Source: Methanobacteriota archaeon | GTDB taxonomy: Archaea; Thermoplasmatota; Thermoplasmata; RBG-16-68-12 | Reading direction: 5' to 3' | Assembly: GCA_005878955.1 (NCBI GenBank) | Contig: VBMI01000091.1 | Coordinates: 1-54,621, forward strand | Length of the DNA: 54,621 bases | Shown: piece after piece, positions 30,840 through 39,115 of the stretch | Layout: every line of letters begins with the position of its first letter | How positions within the stretch are numbered: the stretch's first letter is position 1 | Made by a program: the position numbers and the translations under genes | The notes under the pieces: model-generated | Told to the model about the DNA's origin: nothing | Database searches by the model: none | Seen by the model: only the letters and a program-made list of their open reading frames with translations

Positions 30840-31697
30840 TTAGACCATCCGGTGGACCCATATCGTATACGCGATCGTCGTGCCCGTCTCCAACACGAGC
30901 ATCTTGATCGTGATGTTGGGCCTCGTGAGGTCGATCGTGAGGTCTGCGGGAATGATGAAGCTCAGGAAGAAACGGGTGTTCGCGAGGCTGCCCAACCATG
31001 GCGCGGCAGAGCTGTACATGCCGCCGATCGCCGATCCGTTCCCCGCGTCCTCGAACCACACCCGGACATGGGCGCCGTTCGCGTCCGTGGTTCCCAGGAA
31101 CGTGAAGGCGCCTGGAGAGGACCCCGCCGGGGCCCAAGCCACGGCGACCTGTGGCGTCTTGTGTCCCGGAGCCTTCTGCGTGTAGGCCTCGTTGCCGCCC
31201 GACGGGACGAAGTTCGGGACCCGGACGAGGAAATCGGTCTCGTAGTAGTACCCGACGGGCGCGCGATACGGCGTGATCAGCATCGAGTTCACGAGGACCC
31301 GATTCGGGGCATCTGCGGGGAGCACCAGGGTCTCGTGGAAGTGGCCGTCCGTCCACCGGGACTGGAGGACGAGGGGGTCTGCGGTCGTCGGAAGTCCCGC
31401 GATCGGGTTTCCGAGCCCGGGGTTCGAGCCCACGCGGAACCAGATCTCGACCGCGTACCCGAAGGGATACGTGCAGCCCGCGACGGTGAAGGCGCCGGAC
31501 GGGGCGTCCGCGGGATTGAACGTAATGTACATCTCCATTCGATCCTCGAGGGAGCAGACCGGGAACGTCGCGGCCGAGGCGACCGGCACGAGCAGAGACA
31601 ACGCGGCGGAGGTGAGTAGGATTATCGCGGCAACGGCGATCCCGATTCTCGTTTCCTTCCCGCGCGATCGATTCCAGACGACGCCTCTCGTACGCAT
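30840..31697 (-). CDS. Secreted hypothetical protein
   Basis: The 285-residue protein has a clear signal peptide (IGIAVAAIILLTSAALSLLV, cleavage near ASAA) and then a beta-rich exported domain. Aromatic and proline-rich strands include YPFGYAVEIWFRVGSN, WTDGHFHETLVLPAD, VPNFVPSGGNEAYTQKAPGH and RFFLSFIIPADLTIDL. Two cysteines (CSLEDR, AGC) may form a disulphide. No anchor is seen, so it may be released. The family is not recognised. Confidence 0.7.
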   Translation of the reverse strand: MRTRGVVWNRSRGKETRIGIAVAAIILLTSAALSLLVPVASAATFPVCSLEDRMEMYITFNPADAPSGAFTVAGCTYPFGYAVEIWFRVGSNPGLGNPIAGLPTTADPLVLQSRWTDGHFHETLVLPADAPNRVLVNSMLITPYRAPVGYYYETDFLVRVPNFVPSGGNEAYTQKAPGHKTPQVAVAWAPAGSSPGAFTFLGTTDANGAHVRVWFEDAGNGSAIGGMYSSAAPWLGSLANTRFFLSFIIPADLTIDLTRPNITIKMLVLETGTTIAYTIWVHRMV

Positions 31698-31803
31698 CGC
31701 ACCACCGGCAGGCGGACGGGCGCGGTGGCTAGAAGCGGGTTCCGTTCCGCCTATCAGCGATGACCGGTCACCGATGAGTATCAGGGGGCGAATCCCGGGA
31801 GGT

Positions 31804-32049
31804 TCACGTCCCGCCGACGCTCATCACGACGACGTCCTTGATCGCCTTCATCCCCTGGAACGGGAGGACGATCCGGCCCTGCGGGTCCGTCTTGAACAGC
31901 CGCGGTTCGACCTCCTCGGCGGGGACCACGAGAACGTTCTCCACCTTGCCCGAGTGGGTGTCGATGATGAAGTTCTCGATCATGCCGAGGATCTGCCCGT
32001 CCTGCGTCATGACGGTCTTGCCTCTAAGCTCAGTAGCGAATTTCTTCAT
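31804..32049 (-). CDS. PRC-barrel domain protein
   Basis: The 81-residue protein is a single PRC-barrel. It reads MKKFATELRGKTVMTQDGQI, LGMIENFIIDTHSGKVENVL, VVPAEEV, then RIVLPFQGMKAIKDVVVMSV. Small PRC-barrel proteins of this size are widespread in Euryarchaeota, and some bind RNA or tubulin-like FtsZ partners; the role here is open. The ATG at 32049 is the only start compatible with the fold. The open frame that continues upstream is a shadow of the next gene. Confidence 0.9.
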   Translation of the reverse strand: MKKFATELRGKTVMTQDGQILGMIENFIIDTHSGKVENVLVVPAEEVEPRLFKTDPQGRIVLPFQGMKAIKDVVVMSVGGT

Positions 32050-32141
32050 CCCATCACGTCCCTTCCGACGCTGGGGCGACATCCCTCGCAGGGCTATTTG
32101 AGGCTTGTTGCGACGGCGGGGGAAATGGGAGAGGACCCGCC

Positions 32142-32792
32142 CTAGTGGGCGGGCGAGGCTCGGGCCCACGGCTTTCTCTGGAGGAGGGGCACCGCGAACA
32201 CGATTCCCGTGAGGAGCGTCGCCGCCGTCCAGAGCCACCAGCCGGCCGCGGCCCCCCAGGTGAGGGTGTAGTCGTTGCTCCCGGGTCCGTTCACCGCGGC
32301 GCTGCCGACGAAGCCGGAGATCGCGGTGTCCAGGTCGAGGTTCGCGGCCGACCCGATCGCGACCGCGGGGTAGAGGACGGCGGTGATCCCGAGGGCGAGG
32401 GACGCGAGGGTCACGATGAGCATGACCGTCTGCGGGATCTTCCGGGGGCGAGCGAGGAACTGGAGGAGTCCGAGCACGAAGAGCGACGCGACGTAGGCGG
32501 ACGCGACCCCGTACGAGGTCCCGACCGCATCCCGGACCCGGAAGTCCGCGAAGCTCGGGCTCGTGTACGGGGTCACGGTCGTCCCCGACCACGCCCCGTT
32601 CTGCCACTGCTCATGGGTCACGACCGACCACCCGTACGTCCAACGGTCGACGTCCCCGCCGGCCACCGTCTGGTCGTACATCCAGATCGGCTGGGCCAGG
32701 GCGACGATCCCGAGGACGAACGCCAGGCCCGTCAACAGGAACGGCCAGCCCAGGGCGCGCACACGTTTCACGTAGGAACCGAACGTCTTCAT
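32142..32792 (-). CDS. Four-helix membrane protein of unknown function
   Basis: The 216-residue protein has a helix near the N-terminus (WPFLLTGLAFVLGIVALAQP) and an about 60-residue external loop rich in Trp, Tyr and Thr. Three more helices follow (VASAYVASLFVLGLLQFLA, TVMLIVTLASLALGITAVLY, GWWLWTAATLLTGIVFAVPL). The plan resembles archaeal proteins with claudin-like topology, but I do not assign a family. ATG 32792 is preferred over 32813. Confidence 0.65.
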   Translation of the reverse strand: MKTFGSYVKRVRALGWPFLLTGLAFVLGIVALAQPIWMYDQTVAGGDVDRWTYGWSVVTHEQWQNGAWSGTTVTPYTSPSFADFRVRDAVGTSYGVASAYVASLFVLGLLQFLARPRKIPQTVMLIVTLASLALGITAVLYPAVAIGSAANLDLDTAISGFVGSAAVNGPGSNDYTLTWGAAAGWWLWTAATLLTGIVFAVPLLQRKPWARASPAH

Positions 32793-32879
32793 GGTTCGAC
32801 CTTCCCGGCGCACCGGGGTCCCGGATAGAAACGGCTTCCGTAGTGGGTATCAGGCCTGACTATCAGAGATGGGAGGAGC

Positions 32880-35099
32880 TCAGCGGAAATACCCGAGGGC
32901 CATCTCTTCCTTCCGGCGGGCGACGCCCTTCTCGAGGTCCCGGCCGATCCGCTCGTAGAACTTCATCGTCTCCTCGTCGATCGACGGGCGGACCGCCTTC
33001 ATCGCCTCCTGGAAGTGGGGCATGGTGACCTTCTTCGCCTTCTTGTTCTCCCGGAGGGCGATCATCGCCGCCTCGCGGCAGAGCCCCTCGATGTCGGCCC
33101 CCGTGTACCCTTCGAGATCCACGGCGAGCTCCTCGATGTCGACCCCTTCCAGGGGCATCTCCTTCGTGTGGACCCGGAGGATCTCGAGGCGGGCGTTCCT
33201 GTCGGGGACGGGGACGAGGATGATCCGGTCGTACCGGCCCGTCCTCAGGAGGGCGGGGTCCACCATGTCCGGCCGGTTCGTGGCCCCGATCACGACGACG
33301 CCCTCGAGGCTCTCCAGGCCGTCCAGGCTCGTGAGGAGCTGGTTCACGACCCGCTCGCTCACCCCGCTGTCCGCGTCGAACCCGCGGCGGTGCGCGATCG
33401 CGTCGATCTCGTCGAGGAACACGACGCAGGGCGCGACCTGCTTCGCCTTCTTGAAGATCATCCGGACCGCCTTCTCGCTCTCCCCGACCCACTTCGACAT
33501 CACCTCGGGGCCCTTGATCGAGATGAAGTTCGCCTCGCTCTCCGTCGCGACGGCCTTCGCGAGGAGGGTCTTGCCGGTCCCCGGGGGACCGTACAGGAGG
33601 ATCCCGCGGGGCGGGCGGATCCCCATCCGCTTGAACGCCTCCGGCTCCTTGAGGGGCATCTCGACCGCCTCCCTCAGCTTCATCTTGACGTCCTCGAGCC
33701 CACCGACGTCGCCCCACGTGATGTGCGGCACCTCCACGAGGACCTCCCGCATCGCGCTCGGCTCGACCTCCTTGAGGGCCGTCTTGAAGTCCTCCACCGT
33801 GACCCGCATCCGCTCGAGCACCTCGGGCGGGATCGGCTTGTCGAGGTCGATGTCCGGGAGGTACCGCCGCAGGGCCTTCATCGCCGCCTCCCGCGCGAGC
33901 GCCGCGAGGTCCGCCCCGACGAATCCGTGGGTCACGTTCGCGAGCTCCGAGAGCAGGCCGTCCCTCTCGTCCTCGGAACCCTCGATCGGCATCCCGCGCG
34001 TGTGGATCTGGAGGATCTCCTTCCGGCCGATCCGGTCCGGCACCCCGATCTCGATCTCCCGGTCGAACCGGCCGGGGCGCCGGAGCGCGGGGTCGATCGC
34101 CTCGTCGCGGTTCGTCGCGCCGATCACGATCACCTGGCCGCGGCCGCTCAAGCCGTCCATCAGAGTGAGGAGCTGGGCGACGACCCGACGCTCCACTTCG
34201 CCCGTGACCTCCTCCCGCCGCGGGGCGATGGAGTCGAGTTCGTCGATGAACAGGATCGACGGTGCGTTCTTCTGCGCCTCCTCGAATTTCTCCCGGAGCC
34301 GCTCCTCGGACTGGCCGTAGTACTTCGACATGATCTCCGGGCCCTGGATGGAGTAGAAGTTCGCGCCCGCCTCGTTCGCGACGGCCTTCGCGATCAGGGT
34401 CTTCCCGGTCCCCGGCGGCCCGAACAGGAGGACGCCCTTCGGCGGGTCGATCCCGAGGCGCTCGAACAGCTCCGCGTGCTTGAGCGGGAGCTCGATCATC
34501 TCCCGGACCTTGCGGAGCTCCTCCTTCAGCCCGCCGATGTCCTCGTACGTGACCGTCGGGGTGAGGACCTCGCCTTCGCGGACGGGCTCCTCCTTCATCT
34601 CGATGATTGTGTCGTCGACGATCTGGACGACGCCCTTCGGGATCACCTTGATGACCATGAACGGGAGCGCGCCCCCCATCAACGCGATGCCTGGGACGAT
34701 CACGACGTCCCCCTTCGTGAGCGGGCGCTTCAGGAGTCCGCGCTTCACGAAGTTCTCGATCCCCTGGCCGAAGCTGATCTTGTGGCCCTCGGAGATGATC
34801 GGCGCGATCGTGACCCGCTCCGCGGCGAACACCTCCGCCTTGCGGACCTCGACCTTGTCCCCGATGGAGACCCCGACGTTCCGACGCACGAGCCCGTCGA
34901 TGCGGACGATGCCCTTCCCCTCGTCCTCCTGCATCACGCGGAACAGTTTCGCGGCGGTGGACTTCTTCCCGATGATCTCGATGATCTCGCCGACGTCCAC
35001 GCCGAGGGCCATGCGGGTCTTCGTGTCGACGCGCGCGCGGCCGAGGCCTACGTCCGACTGGGGGGCTTCGGCGACCTTGAGAACGACCCTTTCGGGCAC
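32880..35099 (-). CDS. CDC48/VCP-type AAA+ ATPase (archaeal VAT)
   Basis: The protein of about 740 residues has an N-terminal double-psi barrel and clam domain (about 1-175, with [20 protein letters not shown]) and two AAA modules. D1 has Walker A GPPGTGKT near residue 227 and Walker [14 protein letters not shown]2 has GPPGTGKT near 500 and [11 protein letters not shown], with arginine fingers in [20 protein letters not shown] and [20 protein letters not shown]. It unfolds proteins for degradation. GTG 35099 is preferred to TTG 35111 because the TATA box at 35125-35134 predicts initiation at about 35103. The C-terminal ALGYFR resembles the HbYX-like proteasome-docking end. Confidence 0.96.
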   Translation of the reverse strand: MPERVVLKVAEAPQSDVGLGRARVDTKTRMALGVDVGEIIEIIGKKSTAAKLFRVMQEDEGKGIVRIDGLVRRNVGVSIGDKVEVRKAEVFAAERVTIAPIISEGHKISFGQGIENFVKRGLLKRPLTKGDVVIVPGIALMGGALPFMVIKVIPKGVVQIVDDTIIEMKEEPVREGEVLTPTVTYEDIGGLKEELRKVREMIELPLKHAELFERLGIDPPKGVLLFGPPGTGKTLIAKAVANEAGANFYSIQGPEIMSKYYGQSEERLREKFEEAQKNAPSILFIDELDSIAPRREEVTGEVERRVVAQLLTLMDGLSGRGQVIVIGATNRDEAIDPALRRPGRFDREIEIGVPDRIGRKEILQIHTRGMPIEGSEDERDGLLSELANVTHGFVGADLAALAREAAMKALRRYLPDIDLDKPIPPEVLERMRVTVEDFKTALKEVEPSAMREVLVEVPHITWGDVGGLEDVKMKLREAVEMPLKEPEAFKRMGIRPPRGILLYGPPGTGKTLLAKAVATESEANFISIKGPEVMSKWVGESEKAVRMIFKKAKQVAPCVVFLDEIDAIAHRRGFDADSGVSERVVNQLLTSLDGLESLEGVVVIGATNRPDMVDPALLRTGRYDRIILVPVPDRNARLEILRVHTKEMPLEGVDIEELAVDLEGYTGADIEGLCREAAMIALRENKKAKKVTMPHFQEAMKAVRPSIDEETMKFYERIGRDLEKGVARRKEEMALGYFR

Positions 35100-35124
35100 G
35101 CGAGGTTCCAAACCTCCAAGGCCC

Positions 35125-35134
35125 TTATAAAATT
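35125..35134 (-). promoter_or_regulatory. TATA box of the CDC48 gene
   Basis: On the minus strand this reads AATTTTATAA. It predicts transcription from about 35103, downstream of TTG 35111, which supports GTG 35099 as the leaderless start. Confidence 0.6.
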
Positions 35135-35147
35135 GTCCACGTCATTG

Positions 35148-36221
35148 TCATTCGGTGGACGGGCCCTCCGGCGGCGTCGGAGGGACCGACGGGCTCGGCG
35201 GGTTTGGCGGGGCCGCAGGGGGCGGCGGAGGAGGTGCGCCGGCATGCCCGGCGTGCCCCGCGTGATCGCTTCCTCCCCCGTACGTGCGTCGCTCGCGCAC
35301 CTCGGAGGACTCGTGGACCGTGAGCTCGCGGGCCTCGACGACGCCGATGCGGCAGTGCGGCCCGATCTCGACCTCCTCGCCCGCGACGCGGTTCGCGGTC
35401 GCGCACTCGATGGTAATCTCGCGGCCCTCAATTGTGTCCACGCTCAGGGAGCAGCGGCCCCGGTAGAACCCGCCCGGGCGCTGGACGTGGATCTCCGTGC
35501 CGACGAGGGCGGGCGCGGTCACGTCCCCGCTCAACTCGATATTGATTTCCCTCGACTCGATCGGGCCGCCGAACTTCCCGCCGCCGGCGAGCATGAACTC
35601 CCGCGCGATCGTGCGGCCCCCGACGTCCGCGCTGCCACGGATGTGGACCTCGCGCCCCTCGAGGTCGCCGCCGACGGAGAGCGAACCGGAGGTGTGGATC
35701 TCGTTCGCACGCAGCTCCCCGGCGACCCGTGCGGACCCCGCTGCGTGGAACTCGCGCGCGTTGACGTTGCCCTCGAACACGCACGACCCCGCGGTCTTCG
35801 CGAAGTCTGCCTCCAGGTCTCCGGCGACGCGGCCCGCTCCCGCGGACTTGAACTCCCGCGTCCGCACCGGGTGGCCTGTCACGACGCCGCTCCCCGCGAT
35901 CTTCACGGCGCCGTTCGTCGTCACGACGCCCTTGCCGAAGTCGGAGAACTCGATCCCGCGGAGCGTGGGCTCGATGGAGTCCCGGACCCGGCGCTCGAGC
36001 TCCGGTAGGTTCCGCAGGGCGGGCTCGAGGGACTCGTGGATCGCCCGCTCGATGAGCCGGCCGATGTCCTCGGGGCGGCCCTCGTCCCCGTCCCTTCGCG
36101 CGGGCGCCTCCTCCTCGGGCATCGCCTCATGGCGGGCCTTGATCTCCAGGTACGTCTTCTCGGAGATCTCGCCCCGGGCGAGGCGCTCCTCGAGCCGACG
36201 GAGGATCTCCGCCCGGTTCAT
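35148..36221 (-). CDS. Bactofilin-like polymer-forming protein with N-terminal SHOCT motif
   Basis: The 357-residue protein begins with a SHOCT-like helical hairpin (LRRLEERLARGEISEKTYLE). A charged helix follows (about 50-90), then about 180 residues of short right-handed beta-helix turns typical of bactofilin/DUF342-like polymers (TREFKSAGAGRVAGDLEAD, AREFHAAGSARVAGELRA, IHTSGSLSVGGDLEGREV). A His/Gly stretch and a proline-rich tail close it. It probably self-assembles in the cytoplasm. Its ATG overlaps the stop of a 30-residue gene (atga). Confidence 0.75.
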   Translation of the reverse strand: MNRAEILRRLEERLARGEISEKTYLEIKARHEAMPEEEAPARRDGDEGRPEDIGRLIERAIHESLEPALRNLPELERRVRDSIEPTLRGIEFSDFGKGVVTTNGAVKIAGSGVVTGHPVRTREFKSAGAGRVAGDLEADFAKTAGSCVFEGNVNAREFHAAGSARVAGELRANEIHTSGSLSVGGDLEGREVHIRGSADVGGRTIAREFMLAGGGKFGGPIESREINIELSGDVTAPALVGTEIHVQRPGGFYRGRCSLSVDTIEGREITIECATANRVAGEEVEIGPHCRIGVVEARELTVHESSEVRERRTYGGGSDHAGHAGHAGAPPPPPPAAPPNPPSPSVPPTPPEGPSTE

Positions 36222-36310
36222 CGGAGCACCACGGTGTAGGGCGCTCGGCCCTCGGTGTCGAGGTAGATCGTGACCTCGGTCGCGTTCTTGACCGGCTTCT
36301 TCTCGGACAT
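36218..36310 (-). CDS. 30-residue protein, partner of the family seen at 18010
   Basis: ATG 36310 opens a 30-residue peptide starting MSEKKPVKNATEV, with TIYLDTEGRAP and ending TVVLR. It shares MS..KPV, T-IYL, a central R and the LR end with the peptide at 18010-18099. Its stop overlaps the ATG of the bactofilin-like gene (ATGA), so it is translationally coupled to it. A lysine-rich start and two short strands are all that can be seen. Function is unknown. Confidence 0.6.
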   Translation of the reverse strand: MSEKKPVKNATEVTIYLDTEGRAPYTVVLR

Positions 36311-36440
36311 GAGGGTTCCAAACGACGCCCGTCTATTTAGGCGAGCTTCACGGGCGCCGAGGAAAGCCTCCACGAACTAAGGGACAAGCTCAACCCGCAT
36401 GTTGAACAAGCTTTGAACCCCGACCCCGCCATGCCGCGAC

Positions 36441-36863
36441 GTGGCGGACGACCCCCTCGAGGTCCTGCGGATCGCCGCGTCACCGACGCGCCTCCAGATC
36501 CTCAAGCTGCTGCAACAGGGCTTCGACCACCCCGAGGACCTCGCGAAGAAGATGAAGGTCCGGCGCCAGGCGATCGACAAGCAGCTGCTCGAGCTGTTCA
36601 ACTGGGGGCTCGTCGACCGCACGGCCGTGTTCCCTCCCGGGGGGAGGCCGCGCATCGTGTACCAGGTCACGCCGCGCGGGAAGGGGCTCGTGGACCTCCT
36701 AGAGAAGGCCGTGCACGACTACCGGGAGAGCTTCCGGGAGGACTTCCGCCGCTCCCTGGCGGAGCTCGAGGCGCAGCTCGCGGCGGGGGAGATCGCGGAG
36801 GAGATGTACTTCAAGAAGCGCAAGGACATCGAGGCCCGCTACGACTGGGTCAAGGGAGGGTGA
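36441..36863 (+). CDS. Winged-helix transcription regulator with SHOCT-like C-terminus
   Basis: The 140-residue protein has an ArsR-like wHTH: LEVLRIAASPTRLQILKLLQ, then KMKVRRQAIDKQLLELFNWG and a wing with PPGGRPRIVYQVTPRG. A C-terminal helix pair reads SLAELEAQLAAGEIAEEMYF and KKRKDIEARYDW, similar to the SHOCT-like hairpin at the N-terminus of the divergent bactofilin-like protein. It probably represses the adjacent divergent unit. GTG 36441 is the start fitting the first helix. Confidence 0.85.
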   Translation: MADDPLEVLRIAASPTRLQILKLLQQGFDHPEDLAKKMKVRRQAIDKQLLELFNWGLVDRTAVFPPGGRPRIVYQVTPRGKGLVDLLEKAVHDYRESFREDFRRSLAELEAQLAAGEIAEEMYFKKRKDIEARYDWVKGG

Positions 36864-36872
36864 GGTCCGCTC

Positions 36873-37616
36873 TCATGCGTGCTCCCGCTGCCTCCGGATC
36901 GCCTCGTCGAGCGTGATGTCCCCCCGGGCCACCTGGGACGCGAGCGCCTTCGTGATCGTCACCCCGCCCTCGCTCCGGACCCGGCTCCTCCGCTGGATGT
37001 CCCGCACCTCGCCCGGCGTCGGCTCGACGTCGTACGGGGGCCGGGCCCGCACGCCGGGGACGAACGCGATCTTGATCGCCGCGTCGATGTCGGGCTCCTC
37101 GGTCCGGTCCGTGGTCCCCGCCTCGTCCACGATCTCGGAGACCAGGTCCTCGCGGGCGAGCGCGTTCAGGATCCGGTTCCGGTTCGTCCGGTCCCCGTGG
37201 CCCACGCGGACCCGTTGGCGGGAGGAGGGGAACGTGCGCAGGGCCTCCCGCACGATCCCGGCGACGTCCTCCGGGGCGGGGGCGTGGTACGTCGCGAGCA
37301 CCTGGCCGTCGCCGACGACCGCGACCCCGGGCTCCGCGCCCGGGTCGATCCCCACGAGCACCTCCTCCCACCGGGTCTTCCCCTGGAGGATCTGGAGGGC
37401 GCGCGCGATCGCGGTTCCGATGTCCTCGACCGCGACGACGTTCCGCTTCCCCACCCGCTCGACCTCCTTCGGGGAGGTCACGATCACCCCGACGTTCTCC
37501 GGGATCCGGCGGGAGAACGACAGGCTCACGAACGGGATGTCGCGGGCCTTCAGCTCCGCCACGAGGTCGTGGTAGAGGCGGAAGTCCTCGGTCATCAGGC
37601 CCATGACCTTTCGCAT
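36873..37616 (-). CDS. RuvC/RNase H-fold protein of archaeal type
   Basis: The 247-residue protein has an N-terminal Rossmann-like part (DFRLYHDLVAELKARDIPFV, VGVIVTSPKEVERV) and then an RNase H-like segment opening with LVGIDPGAEPGVAVVGDGQV near residue 87. In RuvC-like nucleases that position carries the first catalytic Asp. Further acidic residues occur in EIVDEAGTTDRTEEPDIDAA. These proteins are conserved in archaea and thought to act on nucleic acid, without an assigned function. It converges on the wHTH gene, ten bases away. Confidence 0.7.
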   Translation of the reverse strand: MRKVMGLMTEDFRLYHDLVAELKARDIPFVSLSFSRRIPENVGVIVTSPKEVERVGKRNVVAVEDIGTAIARALQILQGKTRWEEVLVGIDPGAEPGVAVVGDGQVLATYHAPAPEDVAGIVREALRTFPSSRQRVRVGHGDRTNRNRILNALAREDLVSEIVDEAGTTDRTEEPDIDAAIKIAFVPGVRARPPYDVEPTPGEVRDIQRRSRVRSEGGVTITKALASQVARGDITLDEAIRRQREHA

Positions 37617-37715
37617 CGGCGGAGGAACCGCCGGGCCCCGCTAAAACATTGCGAGGTCGCGCGTGTTGACGGAGATGGTCCGGGAGTTGGGAATCGCGTT
37701 CGATACCCGTCCCGC

Positions 37716-37910
37716 ATGGTATTCATACCGTGCAGCCCCATCTCCGCTCCTGACCCGGGGGAGATTTTGGCGGAATCGACGAAGAACCTGCGAAACCCCT
37801 CGCCCATGGGGCGGGACGCGGTGATCATTGCCATCGTCGCGAGCGGCCTCATCGGGCTGTACGCCCTGTTCAAGGCCGTCTCAATCCTGGCGGGCCTCCC
37901 GTTCCCGTGA
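37716..37910 (+). CDS. Small single-span membrane protein
   Basis: From ATG 37716 this gives 64 residues; the internal ATG 37806 gives 34. The conserved-looking part is one hydrophobic helix (AVIIAIVASGLIGLYALFKA) with a short PFP end. The N-terminal section contains one Cys and polar residues. It ends exactly where the convergent dnaJ gene ends, with no spacer. No family is recognised. Confidence 0.45.
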   Translation: MVFIPCSPISAPDPGEILAESTKNLRNPSPMGRDAVIIAIVASGLIGLYALFKAVSILAGLPFP

Positions 37911-39077
37911 TCACCCGAAGCGATCCGGGGGCGGGGGCCCTGCGTCGCCCGCACGGTCCCCCGTCACGGAATCGAGTTTCTCGAAGAGCCTGCGTTCCTC
38001 GGACGTGAGCCGCTCCGGCGTCCGGACGACGACCCGGACCAGCTCGTCCCCGCGGCGGCCCGTCTCGATGTCCGGGAGCCCCTTCCCGCGGAGCCGGAAC
38101 ACCGTATGGGTCTGGGTCCCCGGCGGGATGCGGAGACGGGCGCCCCCGTCGAGGGTGGGGACCTCGACGTCGCCCCCGAGGACGGCCCGGGCCATCGTGA
38201 TCGGCCAGTCCACGAGGACGTTGCGGCCGTCCCGCTGGAACGGCGGGTGCTCGAGGGTGCGGACGACGACGTAGAGATCGCCGGGTGGAGCGCCCGGGTC
38301 GCCCGCCTCGCCCTTCCCGGCCAGGCGGAGCTGGAGGCCGTCCGGTGCCCCGGCGGGGATCTCGACGTGGAGGGTCGACGTCGTCTCGATGCGGCCCTGC
38401 CCACCACACGCCGGGCACGGGCTCTCCGGCCACTGCCCCCGGCCCCCGCACTTCGGGCACGCGGTGATGCTGATGAACTGGGAGAACCCCCGGGCCTGGC
38501 TCCGGCGCACCTGGCCCTGGCCGTTGCACGTCGCGCACGTCACGAGCCGCCCGCCCTTCGCCCCCGTCCCCCTGCACGTCTCGCAGGGCGCGGCGCGGGG
38601 GATCTGCAGCTCCTTTCGCGTCCCCCGGTACAGCTCGTCGAGCGGGACGCCGACCGCGACCTGGAGGTCGCGTCCCCGCCTCGGGCCCCTCCGGGCGGCA
38701 CGCCCGCCGAAGAGATCCGTGAAGAGGCTCCCGCCGAAGGGGGAGCGGCCGAAGAAGGCCTCGAAGAAGTCCTCGCCGAACAGGTCCCGGACGTCGCCGC
38801 CATGGGTGAAGCGGGACCAGTCGAAGTCCTGCCCGCCCCAGACCTGCTGCTTCAGTCCCTCGCGGCCGTACGCGTCGTAGATCTTCCGCTTCTCGTCGTC
38901 CGCGAGGACCTCGTACGCCTCGGAGAGCTCCTTGAACCGCTCCTCCGCGACCTTCTTGTCGCCCTTCGCCATGTCCGGGTGGTATTCCTTCGCGAGGCGG
39001 CGGTACGCCCGCTTGATCTCGTCCGGGCTCGCGGCTCTGGGGACCCCGAGGACGTCGTAGTAGTCCCGCTTTCCCAT
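37911..39077 (-). CDS. dnaJ: DnaJ (Hsp40) co-chaperone
   Basis: The 388-residue protein is a full type I DnaJ. The J domain carries HPD ([11 protein letters not shown], about residue 35). A Gly/Phe-rich linker follows ([20 protein letters not shown]). The zinc-finger region has four CxxCxGxG-type repeats ([32 protein letters not shown]), and two substrate-binding beta domains follow. It stimulates DnaK ATPase and delivers unfolded proteins. It is the last gene of the chaperone run, 38 bases after dnaK. Confidence 0.97.
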   Translation of the reverse strand: MGKRDYYDVLGVPRAASPDEIKRAYRRLAKEYHPDMAKGDKKVAEERFKELSEAYEVLADDEKRKIYDAYGREGLKQQVWGGQDFDWSRFTHGGDVRDLFGEDFFEAFFGRSPFGGSLFTDLFGGRAARRGPRRGRDLQVAVGVPLDELYRGTRKELQIPRAAPCETCRGTGAKGGRLVTCATCNGQGQVRRSQARGFSQFISITACPKCGGRGQWPESPCPACGGQGRIETTSTLHVEIPAGAPDGLQLRLAGKGEAGDPGAPPGDLYVVVRTLEHPPFQRDGRNVLVDWPITMARAVLGGDVEVPTLDGGARLRIPPGTQTHTVFRLRGKGLPDIETGRRGDELVRVVVRTPERLTSEERRLFEKLDSVTGDRAGDAGPPPPDRFG

Positions 39078-39115
39078 GGTGGTTTCCGATTCCCGCCACG
39101 TGGCTTATGGCTTTC

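Noticed and set aside
33015-36008. A 997-codon open frame on the plus strand
   Set aside because: It is exactly antisense to CDC48 and the bactofilin-like gene, with an Asp/Arg/His/Leu-rich composition typical of antisense frames in GC-rich DNA.
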